DNA of 64,000 nt from the NCBI RefSeq assembly GCF_927798175.1, contig NZ_CAKMMP010000005.1, forward strand, positions 124,001 through 188,000, in the 5' to 3' direction. Each line of letters starts with the position of its first letter. The first letter of the stretch is position 1. The notes under the pieces were generated by a model. It was not told where the DNA came from and searched no databases. It saw only the letters and a program-made list of their open reading frames with translations. Positions 1-8,125 of this stretch are shown in pieces. A program made the translations under genes and the position numbers. Origin of the DNA: Paenibacillus sp. JJ-223. Lineage in GTDB: Bacteria; Bacillota; Bacilli; Paenibacillales; Paenibacillaceae.

Positions 1-19
1 GATCCTTGCGATCAGGATC
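1..19 (-). other. possible hairpin at window edge
   Basis: GATCCT and AGGATC form a 6-bp stem around a 7-nt loop. On the minus strand it lies downstream of the cobalamin riboswitch, so it could be the start of an expression-platform terminator. The bases that would show a U-run are outside the window. Confidence 0.25.
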
Positions 20-104
20 AGGGATAACGTCTCGCATATGGCGACCCGCGCACGACAGCACAAGGCCGCATGCATGGAGCATTGCCCGAAACGCTGTCCT
101 TTCC

Positions 105-290
105 TCGAAGGAACACCGATGGTTAAACGCCCTGGGCAGGCAACCTGACTTTCCACGCCGAATCGGCTGGATTACAGTGGCGGGACCGTGCCGGATTTGC
201 ACCGGCTTCCCCTGTTTTACCCGTTTGCCCTCTCCGGATCGTCCGCACGGACGCCGTGATTTTCGGGACTAACGGGTCCCATGGTCGTTA
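105..290 (-). promoter_or_regulatory. cobalamin (B12) riboswitch
   Basis: The minus strand carries the family's conserved core: GGGAAGCCGGTGCAAATCCG, then CGGTCCCGCCACTGTAA, then a B12-box-like AAGTCAGGTTGCCTGCCC. These are the hallmark elements of cobalamin aptamers. Boundaries are approximate. It is transcribed leftward, so the controlled gene lies beyond position 1 and was not seen. The cob genes at 410-4096 lie upstream of it. In most such riboswitches bound adenosylcobalamin turns expression off. Confidence 0.93.
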
Positions 291-386
291 ATATTGCATC
301 CCCATTCAAGTGGGTGTGCATCTGCTGCCGAACGCCTTCGCCAGCTCTTGAAACGATGCTTGTACCGAAGCCACACTTCTGTTGTG

Positions 387-415
387 ATTATAGGTGATAT
401 CGACCGTGCTTACAA
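387..415 (-). promoter_or_regulatory. promoter for riboswitch-controlled operon
   Basis: Minus-strand TTGTAA (410-415) and TATAAT (387-392) are separated by exactly 17 bp. The -35 overlaps the TAA stop of cobC. The predicted start near 380 would put about 90 nt before the riboswitch core, giving the unit off the left edge its own sigma-A promoter. Confidence 0.65.
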
Positions 416-1102
416 CCCGATTTCGGGAAAAGGAAGACGGATTGCCTTCCGTCCGTCCGGCGAACGTTCCAATTGAAGCCGGATCGCTTGCCCCGGAATG
501 ACCGAAACGCCCCAGAACGCCTGACCTGGCAGCAGCCGAGTCAGCATATAACGAATGACCCCGCCATGCGTAACGACCAGATCTTTCGTCTGCGCTGTTG
601 CCAAATCACCAGTTCTCTCATGCCGGGGTTCCGCCCATATTACTTCATTCATAAAATCATCGATCCGGGCAGCAAACGATGACCACGGTTCCCCGCCGGG
701 CGGAGTTACCGTTTGCGGTGAATCGATCCATTCCCGGTAACGGGCCAAATGCTTCAGTTCCTCATAGGTCCGCCCTTCCCATTCGCCAAAATGGATTTCT
801 CTCAGCCGGGAGTCCATGTGGGCTTGCCCTGCGTGCAAGGGGGCGACCCATTCCAGCGTCTGGCGGCAGCGAAGCAGATCGCTGCTATGGACCGATCTCC
901 ACTCGATGCCGCCCAACTGCACGCGCAGTGAGGCCAATTCCTGCTCCGCTTCAGGCAGCAAACCGATATCGGTATGGCCGAGGTACCTCTTTTCCGCGTT
1001 CCACGCCGTCGTGCCGTGACGAACAAGCCATAATTCTTTTTCCCATCGATCGTGTGTCCCTTGCTGATCTTGTTGTTCTCCCCGTCTTGTCATCATGTCC
1101 AT
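410..1102 (-). CDS. cobC: alpha-ribazole phosphatase / histidine phosphatase (CobC-like)
   Basis: A 230-residue phosphoglycerate-mutase-type histidine phosphatase. The catalytic RHG motif is VRHGTTAWN at about residues 27-35 (His29), and the second catalytic His is in VVTHGG near residue 180. In B12 synthesis CobC removes the 5'-phosphate of alpha-ribazole phosphate (or of the late cobalamin phosphate). Sequence alone does not separate CobC from other histidine phosphatases; the name rests on being the last gene of a cobD-cbiZ-cbiB operon. The start overlaps the end of cbiB by 10 nt and has a GGAGG about 9 nt upstream. Confidence 0.82.
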   Translation of the reverse strand: MDMMTRRGEQQDQQGTHDRWEKELWLVRHGTTAWNAEKRYLGHTDIGLLPEAEQELASLRVQLGGIEWRSVHSSDLLRCRQTLEWVAPLHAGQAHMDSRLREIHFGEWEGRTYEELKHLARYREWIDSPQTVTPPGGEPWSSFAARIDDFMNEVIWAEPRHERTGDLATAQTKDLVVTHGGVIRYMLTRLLPGQAFWGVSVIPGQAIRLQLERSPDGRKAIRLPFPEIGL

Positions 1103-2118
1103 AACAACGAGCCTCCGCAGAACCAGATCAGCAGGTTGACCAAAATGCAGAGCAGTACGAACGATCCGGCCGACCAGAACATCAGGCGCGACGTGCGCAC
1201 GATGTCTTCGGCCTCCATTGGACGAGTGGGCTCACCCATATATGCACGAAACGAAGCTACGCCATGGTAAACATTGTGCCCGCCAAGCCGAATGCCCAGC
1301 GCTCCGGCAACAGCCGACTCAGGAAAACCGCTGTTCGGACTTGGATGCAATCGTGCATCCCTGGAGACCATGCGTGCTGACTGCCTTGCGTCCAGCTTCA
1401 TGACCCAGGCGCCCGCGATGAGCAATAAGGCCGTGATCCGCGCCGGAATCCAGTTGGCCCAGTCGTCAAGACGTGCCGAGGCCCAGCCGAGATGCAGGTA
1501 CTTTTCGTTTTTGTAACCGACCATGGAATCCAAGGTGTTAACGGCACGATAGGCCATGGCCAGCGGAGCTCCTCCGATCAGCGCGTAGAACAGCGGGGAG
1601 ACGATGGCATCGACGATGTTTTCGGCCACCGTTTCCACTGTCCCGCGCACGATCTCCGGTTCCTCCAGATGCTCGGTATCCCTGCCCACGATCATGCCGA
1701 GCGAACGTCTGGCTCCCGGAAGGTCGCCTTGCGCCAAATGGCGATAAACCTCCATGCCTGCATCCTTCAGTCCTTTGGACGCAATGGTGGTCGCAATTAA
1801 CAGGATTTCGGCCAAAACAGCGAGCACTGGATGGATCAGCCCCAGCACAATGAGTACCAGCCACGTCAGCATAAAAGCACCGCCGGCAATCACGATCGGG
1901 AACCATAATCCGGCCTTTTTGAGCCCTTGATCCGAATGAACCTTGGCACGGATCCATCGTTCTAAAGCCGTAATGCCTTTGCCCATGCCGATGACCGGAT
2001 GGGGAATCCAGCGAGGATCACCGATGCAGCGATCGACGATGTATGCCGCCAGCAGCACCCAGGCACCCGTCATGGCGGTCCATATCGGCCAAGAAGCGAA
2101 CGCGAATATGTTTGTCAT
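1093..2118 (-). CDS. cbiB: adenosylcobinamide-phosphate synthase CbiB
   Basis: Integral membrane protein of 341 residues that joins the aminopropanol-phosphate arm to adenosylcobyric acid. Family features are the N-terminal YIVDRCIGDPRWIPHPVIGM segment, several hydrophobic helices, and the central GTVETVAENIVDAIVSPLF block typical of CbiB/CobD-synthase proteins. The start MTNIF was chosen because AGGAGGGGG lies 7 nt upstream and its ATG overlaps the cbiZ stop as ATGA. A longer reading frame extends to 2148 but lacks a ribosome binding site. The substrate arm comes from the product of cobD, two genes upstream. Confidence 0.93.
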   Translation of the reverse strand: MTNIFAFASWPIWTAMTGAWVLLAAYIVDRCIGDPRWIPHPVIGMGKGITALERWIRAKVHSDQGLKKAGLWFPIVIAGGAFMLTWLVLIVLGLIHPVLAVLAEILLIATTIASKGLKDAGMEVYRHLAQGDLPGARRSLGMIVGRDTEHLEEPEIVRGTVETVAENIVDAIVSPLFYALIGGAPLAMAYRAVNTLDSMVGYKNEKYLHLGWASARLDDWANWIPARITALLLIAGAWVMKLDARQSARMVSRDARLHPSPNSGFPESAVAGALGIRLGGHNVYHGVASFRAYMGEPTRPMEAEDIVRTSRLMFWSAGSFVLLCILVNLLIWFCGGSLLWT

Positions 2119-2915
2119 CGCGGTTCCCCCTCCTGCCGCCGTACCCATTGCCCTGCCTCAAGGCTCTCTTTCACAGTGTCATACACCAGTCTGCCGATGG
2201 CTGCGCCCATGACCGTCGCCGTACCCGCGTATTGGATCAAAGGTTTGTCTTCTTGGTCCTGCCGGACGGCGAGCACGATGGCATCGGTCGTTGTCCCCGT
2301 CGCCGACAGTCCGTTGTCGGCGTCCCGCACGCCGCAATCGGCCAGCGCCGCGGCTTTTGCTTCCACAGCAGTCTGTACGGCATTGACCATTGCTCCCGGC
2401 GTCATGCGCCCGAACACCCACAACATGATGTTGATGGTGCCCGGCACATAAACGGCGTCCCGGATCGAATTCTCCTCCGCTTCGTTACCGCACGCATCAA
2501 AGACGAGCCGGTCCGAACCGGCACGGGCAGCATTGGACACACCTGCGGTTGTGCAGCACAGCAGTCCGAAATCCGATCCGTCCCATTCCTGAATGGACGT
2601 ATGCTGCAGCTTGACCGCTGTCAGCAAACCGGAACACAGATCACGCGGCTCCTGCCATTCGGCCAGCAGCCGTTCGATGTCCCTCAGAGGATCATCACAG
2701 CGGTAGTGCTTGTCGACGTAAATGTTGAACACGCGGTCCAGCTCCGTCATGCCTCCGCCAACGATCGCGCTGGACAGGGCCGGCACGGGAGAAGGCACGG
2801 ACGCTTTGACATGACGCTCATGAATCGTAACGCGGAGGCCCGGCCAAGTCACAGAAGTATAAGCGGTCCCCGCCGCGGCAAGGTTACCCTCCACGTCGCG
2901 AAACGGCAATGTCAT
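2115..2915 (-). CDS. cbiZ: adenosylcobinamide amidohydrolase CbiZ
   Basis: A 266-residue protein of the CbiZ family. These enzymes cleave the aminopropanol arm from adenosylcobinamide or pseudo-B12 to give adenosylcobyric acid, which can then be rebuilt with the right lower ligand. Recognised family blocks are TTAGVSNAARAG, VPGTINIML, AVEAKAAALAD and ATGTTTDAIVLAV, followed by YAGTATVMGAAIG. It overlaps cobD and cbiB by 4 nt on each side (ATGA), so translation is probably coupled. Its presence points to scavenging of incomplete corrinoids as well as, or instead of, complete synthesis. Confidence 0.9.
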   Translation of the reverse strand: MTLPFRDVEGNLAAAGTAYTSVTWPGLRVTIHERHVKASVPSPVPALSSAIVGGGMTELDRVFNIYVDKHYRCDDPLRDIERLLAEWQEPRDLCSGLLTAVKLQHTSIQEWDGSDFGLLCCTTAGVSNAARAGSDRLVFDACGNEAEENSIRDAVYVPGTINIMLWVFGRMTPGAMVNAVQTAVEAKAAALADCGVRDADNGLSATGTTTDAIVLAVRQDQEDKPLIQYAGTATVMGAAIGRLVYDTVKESLEAGQWVRRQEGEPR

Positions 2916-4096
2916 TGGACGCCACCCCCCGATTTTTGAACCGGGTCGGGTACAGCTTCGATCTGCTCATCCGTCCCGACTGGTTCCTCCGTTTTCGAAG
3001 TTTGGGCGGTTATTATGCAGCCCAGCGCTTCGATCAACCGTTTGTTGGACGGCTCGTCTTTAACCGCAATGCGGACATGACGCTCCGTCAGACCCGGATA
3101 CATCGCACAACTGCGGATGAGGATGCCCTGCCCGCCAAGCTCCGCCTGCATGGTGGCAGCAGTCCACGGATCGGGCAAACGGACGAGCAGGAAGTTGGCC
3201 TCTCCAGGCGTTACCTCACAGCCGTATCCTAACAAAGCATCACTCAGCCGCCTGCGTTCCAGCGCAATCTGCTGCAACGTTTCCCGTTCGAACGACTCTC
3301 CACTGCGCAGGCAGGCTTCCCCGGCAATCAGCGCAAGGCCGTTGACGCTCCACGTCACCTGCTTGGCTGTCATTGCCTCGATCAGTTCAGGCCGTCCCAA
3401 GGCATAACCTAAACGCAGTCCGGGTATGGCATAAAACTTGGTCATGGAGCGGATGATGATGACCTGCGGAAAATCATGCAGCCTTGCCGCAAGCGAGTGG
3501 CGCTTCTCCGCCGGAATAAAGTCCATGAAGGCTTCGTCCACGACGAGCACCGCACCCGTATGCCCAGCCTTGAGAGCCAAACGTTCAAGTACGGCCACCG
3601 GATACTGCACACCGTTCGGGTTGTTCGGCTGGCCCAGGAAGAGCATGTCCACTTGTTCCAGCAATCGTTCGATGTCCTCCGTCTCGGCCCGCCAATCCAG
3701 CTCTTGCCGTCCACGAACGCTGATCACTTCTGCTCCGAATTGCCGGGATAGAGCGGCATACTCCGAAAAGCCCGGTTCCACGGTTCCCACCCTGCGGGGA
3801 GCCAGTCCAAGCAGCAATAAGGCCATGTTCTCCGCCGCGCCGTTGCCTACGGATATACAATCCGGAGCGACTCCCAGCCTGCTGCCCAAAGCGGATTTCA
3901 ACGCGCGATGTCCCGGATCGGGATAGCGCAGCACCGCATTCAAACCCTGTTCCAATGCACGCAGCACTTCCGGCGGCGGACCCAGGGGATTGATGTTTGC
4001 GCTAAAATCGAGAAAATCGGCGGGATCTCCCCCGAAACGGGATGCGGCCGTCTCCACGTCCCCGCCATGTCCGAAAACTTCAATGATATCGGTCAT
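2912..4096 (-). CDS. cobD: L-threonine-O-3-phosphate decarboxylase CobD
   Basis: PLP-dependent fold-type I enzyme of 394 residues, related to histidinol-phosphate aminotransferase. It makes (R)-1-amino-2-propanol O-2-phosphate, the linker that CbiB attaches. LDFSANINPLGPP near the N-terminus is typical of CobD, and the Schiff-base lysine is in RSMTKFYAIPGLRLGYALG. A start 12 nt further upstream (4108) is possible, but AAAGGATG abuts that codon. The ATG at 4096 has it at a proper 9-nt distance and was chosen. It is the first gene of the cob operon. Confidence 0.92.
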   Translation of the reverse strand: MTDIIEVFGHGGDVETAASRFGGDPADFLDFSANINPLGPPPEVLRALEQGLNAVLRYPDPGHRALKSALGSRLGVAPDCISVGNGAAENMALLLLGLAPRRVGTVEPGFSEYAALSRQFGAEVISVRGRQELDWRAETEDIERLLEQVDMLFLGQPNNPNGVQYPVAVLERLALKAGHTGAVLVVDEAFMDFIPAEKRHSLAARLHDFPQVIIIRSMTKFYAIPGLRLGYALGRPELIEAMTAKQVTWSVNGLALIAGEACLRSGESFERETLQQIALERRRLSDALLGYGCEVTPGEANFLLVRLPDPWTAATMQAELGGQGILIRSCAMYPGLTERHVRIAVKDEPSNKRLIEALGCIITAQTSKTEEPVGTDEQIEAVPDPVQKSGGGVQ

Positions 4097-4128
4097 TCTG
4101 TCCGTCATCCTTTCTATGTATCCTGTTT

Positions 4129-4157
4129 ATTATGGCGTCCGGGCAAGGTGTGGTCAA
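4129..4157 (-). promoter_or_regulatory. cob operon promoter
   Basis: Minus-strand TTGACC (4152-4157), 17-bp spacer, CATAAT (4129-4134), about 25 nt before the cobD ribosome binding site. No cobalamin riboswitch lies between this promoter and cobD, so the operon would be riboswitch-independent. Confidence 0.65.
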
Positions 4158-4448
4158 CGCCGAATTGTCCGATCTGAGCCTGCTTCTTTGCGTGTTTTTA
4201 CATGATTCGGTGTAAAATAACAAAATATGATATCGCCGGTCGTTTTCTTTTTCGCATCGAACCGATGGAGACGTTAAGCGTATGGCGATTCTTATCGCAA
4301 CGGCTGTTCAAGAGAAGTTTTCCGGTAATTTCTGAAAGCCATGCGCGGTTTACGATACTTTCTGATATGATAGTAGAGGAACTTCGTTCCGCGAGAATCA
4401 CTACATAAGGGAGACTTCTCCCTCACATACATTAATGGAGGAATGACC
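4158..4448. other. divergent intergenic region cobD / lplA
   Basis: About 290 nt of AT-richer DNA between the divergent cob and lplA units. Apart from the cob promoter on its left edge and the GGAGG of lplA (4437-4442) I see no gene, RNA or clear operator. A TATGAT at about 4366 could be a -10 for lplA, but no convincing -35 precedes it. Confidence 0.5.
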
Positions 4449-5450
4449 ATGCTGTTTGTCGACAACCAGGGCATCACGGATCCTTCGGTAAACCTCGCCA
4501 TCGAGGAATACATCCTGAAGCATCTGCCGATGGACGACAGTTATTTGCTGTTCTACATCAACCGCCCTTCCATCATCATCGGAAAACACCAGAACACGAT
4601 TGAGGAAATCAACATCGAGTACGTTCAGGATAACAACGTTCAAGTCGTGAGACGTCTGTCGGGCGGCGGCGCCGTTTACCACGATCTCGGCAATCTCAAC
4701 TTCAGCTTCATCACGAAGGATGACGGCCAGTCCTTCCACAATTTCCGCAAATTCACCCAGCCTGTCGTCGAAGCGCTCCATGAACTTGGCGTCAACGCCG
4801 AATTGACCGGACGGAACGACCTGCAGGTGGGCGAACGCAAAATTTCGGGCAATGCCCAGTTCTCCACCCGCGGCCGCATGTTCAGTCACGGCACGCTGAT
4901 GTTCGACTTGAACCTGGACCACGTACAGGCTTCCCTGAACGTCAATCCCGAGAAGTTCAAATCCAAAAGCACCAAGTCGGTCCGCAGCCGCGTCGCCAAC
5001 ATTCGCGAGTTGATGAGCAGCGACATGACGATCGAAGCGTTCCGCGGCGAATTGCTGCGCCACATTTTCGGCATGGAGCCTAACGAAGTTCCGCAATACC
5101 ATTTGACCGAGAAGGACTGGGAGAAAATCAACGAAATCTCTGCCGAGCGCTACAAAAACTGGGACTGGAACTACGGCCAATCGCCGGAAAGCAATGTGAA
5201 GCATTCCCGCAAATTCCCTGTCGGCATCATCGATCTGCGCATGAACATCAAGGACGGACGCATCGAAGACATTAAAATCTTCGGCGATTTCTTCGGCGTA
5301 GGCGACGTGGCGGACATTGAGGACATGCTGCGCGGCAAGCGTTACGAGGAAAGCGACGTGCGGGAAGCTCTCAAGGACCTTGACGTCAAGCATTACTTCG
5401 GCAACCTGGAGCTGGAAGATTTCATCGGCCTGATTTTCCTGGAAGAGTAG
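4449..5450 (+). CDS. lplA: lipoate-protein ligase
   Basis: A 333-residue lipoate ligase. These enzymes activate free lipoate with ATP and attach it to a lysine of the lipoyl domains of 2-oxoacid dehydrogenases or the glycine cleavage H protein. The biotin/lipoate ligase fold is shown by RPSIIIGKHQN, RRLSGGGAVYHDLGNLNFSF and the adenylate-binding KISGNAQF block. A C-terminal accessory domain of about 90 residues (DLRMNIKDGRIEDIKIFGDF) is present, as in full-length LplA. ATG 4449 was preferred to ATG 4443 because GGAGGA then sits 6 nt upstream. Confidence 0.92.
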   Translation: MLFVDNQGITDPSVNLAIEEYILKHLPMDDSYLLFYINRPSIIIGKHQNTIEEINIEYVQDNNVQVVRRLSGGGAVYHDLGNLNFSFITKDDGQSFHNFRKFTQPVVEALHELGVNAELTGRNDLQVGERKISGNAQFSTRGRMFSHGTLMFDLNLDHVQASLNVNPEKFKSKSTKSVRSRVANIRELMSSDMTIEAFRGELLRHIFGMEPNEVPQYHLTEKDWEKINEISAERYKNWDWNYGQSPESNVKHSRKFPVGIIDLRMNIKDGRIEDIKIFGDFFGVGDVADIEDMLRGKRYEESDVREALKDLDVKHYFGNLELEDFIGLIFLEE

Positions 5451-5537
5451 CACGGAGCAACATTACCCTGCAAAATAAAGCGGAATTAACAGATTCGATT
5501 CACCTCATCATGCACAGATAAAAAGGAGAGAAACCGG

Positions 5538-6341
5538 ATGACTTACAAACTGATCGCCATCGACATCGATGACACCCTGATCAACGACGACAAAGAAGTG
5601 ACCCCTGCCACGCAAACCGCATTGGAGCAAGCCGTTGCTCACGGCGTGGTGGTTACGCTGGCCACCGGCCGCGCTTACGCCTCCGCTCAAGCGTTGGCAC
5701 GCCAAACGAAGCTGAACGTGCCGATCATCACGTATCAAGGCGCACTGGTCAAAAACCTGCTGGATGAGCATGTGCTCTATGAGCGCTATGTTCCGCAAGA
5801 CGCTTCCCGCAAGCTGTTCGACTACTGCCTGGAGCATAATCTGCACCTGCAAACGTACATCGACGACAAGCTGTATGCCCGCGAAGAAAACGACAAGCTG
5901 CGCGATTATGCCAAACTGAATGGCACGCAGTACCACATTGAACCGGACTTCATCAAAGTGATCGAGCAGAAAACGCCGAAGCTGTTGATCATCGACGAGC
6001 CGGATTATTTGGATAAGGTGGCCGGAGATCTGCGCGAACTGCTCGGACCTGAGGTGCACATCACCAAATCCAAACCGTACTTCCTGGAAATCATGCATCG
6101 CGAAGGAACCAAGGGACATGCCTTGACCTTCCTGGCCGAGCATTTCGGCCACGAGCTCAGCGAGTGCATCGCCATCGGCGACTCGTGGAACGACCACGAG
6201 ATGCTTGAAGTTGCCGGACTTGGCGTGGCCATGGGCAATGCGATTCCTGCACTGAAAGAACTGGCCGATTACATCACGCTGAGCAACAACGAAGACGGCG
6301 TAAAACACGTTATCGAGAAGTTTGTGCTGAACGCGGAATAA
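5538..6341 (+). CDS. Cof-type HAD-IIB family phosphatase
   Basis: A 267-residue haloacid-dehalogenase phosphatase of the Cof/IIB subgroup. Motif I is IDIDDTLIN (Asp nucleophile and acid at residues 9 and 11), motif II is TLATGRAYA, and motif IV is IAIGDSWNDHEML followed by GVAMGNA. The cap domain lies in the middle. Family members dephosphorylate sugar phosphates, FMN or other small phosphates; the substrate cannot be told here. AAGGAGAG lies 9 nt before the start and a strong terminator follows, so it is probably monocistronic. Confidence 0.88.
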   Translation: MTYKLIAIDIDDTLINDDKEVTPATQTALEQAVAHGVVVTLATGRAYASAQALARQTKLNVPIITYQGALVKNLLDEHVLYERYVPQDASRKLFDYCLEHNLHLQTYIDDKLYAREENDKLRDYAKLNGTQYHIEPDFIKVIEQKTPKLLIIDEPDYLDKVAGDLRELLGPEVHITKSKPYFLEIMHREGTKGHALTFLAEHFGHELSECIAIGDSWNDHEMLEVAGLGVAMGNAIPALKELADYITLSNNEDGVKHVIEKFVLNAE

Positions 6342-6367
6342 TTGCCTGGCAGAACATCTTCCCTTTC

Positions 6368-6405
6368 ATGGCCCCGATTGTTTACAGCAATCGGGGCCAT
6401 TTACT
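6368..6405 (+). terminator. terminator after Cof-type phosphatase
   Basis: Perfect 13-bp stem, ATGGCCCCGATTG with CAATCGGGGCCAT, 7-nt loop, then TTACTTTAT. It lies 27 nt after the stop codon. Confidence 0.85.
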
Positions 6406-6417
6406 TTATCCAACAAA

Positions 6418-6452
6418 AACAGCCTGAAATGCGCAGCGCGCATCAGGCTGTT
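6418..6452 (-). terminator. intrinsic terminator, stronger on minus strand
   Basis: A 10-bp stem (AACAGCCTGA / TCAGGCTGTT). Read on the minus strand it is followed by a T-rich tract, read on plus by only a short one. No minus-strand gene ends just upstream of it, so it may be an orphan or a second barrier to read-through. Confidence 0.6.
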
Positions 6453-6636
6453 TCCCCTTTGAACAGATCTTTTCGGGTCTTATCGATAAAACACAGCGCT
6501 CGTAATGACCTGACTGGAATTCAAAATTTCGGAAGGCCGGATATAGGCAAGGGGATCTACGCTTGTACCGCCCCATAGAAGTTCTTTTCCTGTGCCGATT
6601 GAACATGTATGATTTATCCATAGAGGTGATAGAGTC

Positions 6637-6972
6637 ATGAAAATCAGCAAAGGAAAATTAGTTATCTTCCTGTTTCTTGCTTTGATTCTTGGAATATTTG
6701 CATTTTTGTGGAATGTTCAAAGAAGTAGGGAAGCAGAAGTACAAGCCTATCTCGTTGACGTCAAGGGATACAGCAAGGCAGACATTCTAGCCATTGACAC
6801 CCATTTCGGCAAAGCGCCGCTCGTTAACACTGAGGTCATATTCAAAGATGAACCAAACGCAAGATATTTCTATAAAAAAGAGAATGGTGCTATATTTCAA
6901 TATAATAGCGCACCCGTAAATGGGGTAAATCCCGATTATTCATATAAACACCTTGAACCTGTTCAACCTTAG
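6637..6972 (+). CDS. DUF3139 family small membrane-anchored protein
   Basis: A 111-residue protein with one N-terminal membrane segment (about residues 8-26, KLVIFLFLALILGIFAFLW) and an extracytoplasmic tail. The KGYSKADILAID and EVIFKDEPNARYFYKKE blocks resemble DUF3139 proteins of Bacillales; no function is known for that family. The gene is visibly more AT-rich than its neighbours and is bounded by terminators, so it is a stand-alone unit. AGAGGTGAT lies before the ATG. Confidence 0.72.
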   Translation: MKISKGKLVIFLFLALILGIFAFLWNVQRSREAEVQAYLVDVKGYSKADILAIDTHFGKAPLVNTEVIFKDEPNARYFYKKENGAIFQYNSAPVNGVNPDYSYKHLEPVQP

Positions 6973-6997
6973 TCAAGCGCTCCACCGGAAACGCAGA

Positions 6998-7040
6998 AGC
7001 CCTCTCCTATCTTTGTGAACAAATAGGAGAGGGCTTTTCT
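6998..7040 (+). terminator. terminator after DUF3139 gene
   Basis: Perfect 13-bp stem AGCCCTCTCCTAT / ATAGGAGAGGGCT with a 12-nt loop, then TTTTCT. It may also serve the convergent EamA gene. Confidence 0.85.
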
Positions 7041-7071
7041 ACGCGGACAAAAGCTTATAAGGGTTTAACTA

Positions 7072-8004
7072 TCATCCAACCCGTGCTTTGAATTGTACTT
7101 TTCGAATCCCTGCTCGAAATGCGGACATCACCTTGTCGTTCATGGCAAGCAGGCCGGAAACGATCAGCACGACGCCCGTCCACGTCATCCAGCTGACATG
7201 CTCGTTATAGAGCACAGCCCCCAGAACAACGGCGATCGGCGGGGAGATATACAGCCAGGTCGCCGGGAACAGCGGATTGGTGCGCGACATGATCCAGTAG
7301 AACAGACTATGCCCCACCATTGAACCGATCACCGTTAAATATAACAGGGACAGGATTGCAGGCTGCCAATCCAAGGTGCTTATGCCCATCTTCCAAGGCT
7401 CGGTTACAGCCGAGAGTCCCAAAAGCAGCACGCCCCCGTACATCATTTGCACGGCATTGATGGCCACCGGATCGCTGTCGCTGAATTGGTTGATGACCTT
7501 TTTCGAGTATAACGCCCCTGCCGAATAACATAACTCCCCTACCAGAACGGCCATACAGCCCAAGAGCCATAACGCGCTTCCGTCAAACGATATGCCCGGC
7601 AGGACGACCAGCACCACTCCGCCAAAGCCGACCACATACCCCGCAACGATGCGAAGCGATGTTTTTTGCCGTAACAGCGCGGTTTGCATAATCATGATCA
7701 TGAGCGGCCCCGTCGCCGACAAAATGGCCCCTACGCCGGAACTGACATATTGTTCAGCCCAATACAGCGTCGCAAATGTGCCGAAGGTCAATCCCATGCC
7801 TGTTAACAGCATTTCTTTCCGCCACAACAGGGAGAGCTTCACGCGTCCTTTCATCCACATCCATGCAAACATCAGCGCCCCGGCGGCCACGAACCGCAGT
7901 CCTGCGGACAGAAAAGGCGGAAGCCCTGCCTCCACGCCGATTTTGATCGCCAAAAACGTCGTACCGAAAATCAAACACATTATCGCAAATGCTGCCGCTA
8001 CCAT
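7072..8004 (-). CDS. EamA/DMT-family transporter
   Basis: A 310-residue membrane protein with about ten hydrophobic helices arranged as two EamA repeats. The first begins MVAAAFAIMCLIFGTTFLAIK, the second is near VGELCYSAGALYSKKV; a YLTVIGSMVGHSLFYWIMSR segment near the C-terminus is typical of the drug/metabolite transporter superfamily. Such proteins export amino acids, nucleosides or drugs. Frame extends to 8139, but AAGGAGGA lies 6 nt before ATG 8004. It is divergent from a MocR-type regulator, a common arrangement in which the regulator controls the exporter. Confidence 0.85.
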   Translation of the reverse strand: MVAAAFAIMCLIFGTTFLAIKIGVEAGLPPFLSAGLRFVAAGALMFAWMWMKGRVKLSLLWRKEMLLTGMGLTFGTFATLYWAEQYVSSGVGAILSATGPLMIMIMQTALLRQKTSLRIVAGYVVGFGGVVLVVLPGISFDGSALWLLGCMAVLVGELCYSAGALYSKKVINQFSDSDPVAINAVQMMYGGVLLLGLSAVTEPWKMGISTLDWQPAILSLLYLTVIGSMVGHSLFYWIMSRTNPLFPATWLYISPPIAVVLGAVLYNEHVSWMTWTGVVLIVSGLLAMNDKVMSAFRAGIRKVQFKARVG

Positions 8005-8091
8005 GCCAACTCCTCCTTCAACTTGTTCACCATCATACCTCACCGTCAACAGAACAGAATGAAGAAAACAGAACAGTGATCTGCCGTTTGG

Positions 8092-8100
8092 TGTTACAAT
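8092..8100 (+). promoter_or_regulatory. extended -10 promoter of MocR gene
   Basis: TG-T-TACAAT forms an extended -10 with no good -35, as expected for an activator-dependent or weak promoter. Initiation about 7 nt downstream would leave only a short leader before the ribosome binding site AAAGGAG (8109-8114). That also rules out a start at ATG 8099. Confidence 0.45.
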
Positions 8101-8125
8101 GGACTGCAAAAGGAGCGTGGGCGGG

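Noticed and set aside
4401..5453. 350-codon minus-strand frame opposite lplA
   Set aside because: Antisense to a well-supported lipoate ligase; Val/Phe/Gln-rich shadow sequence.
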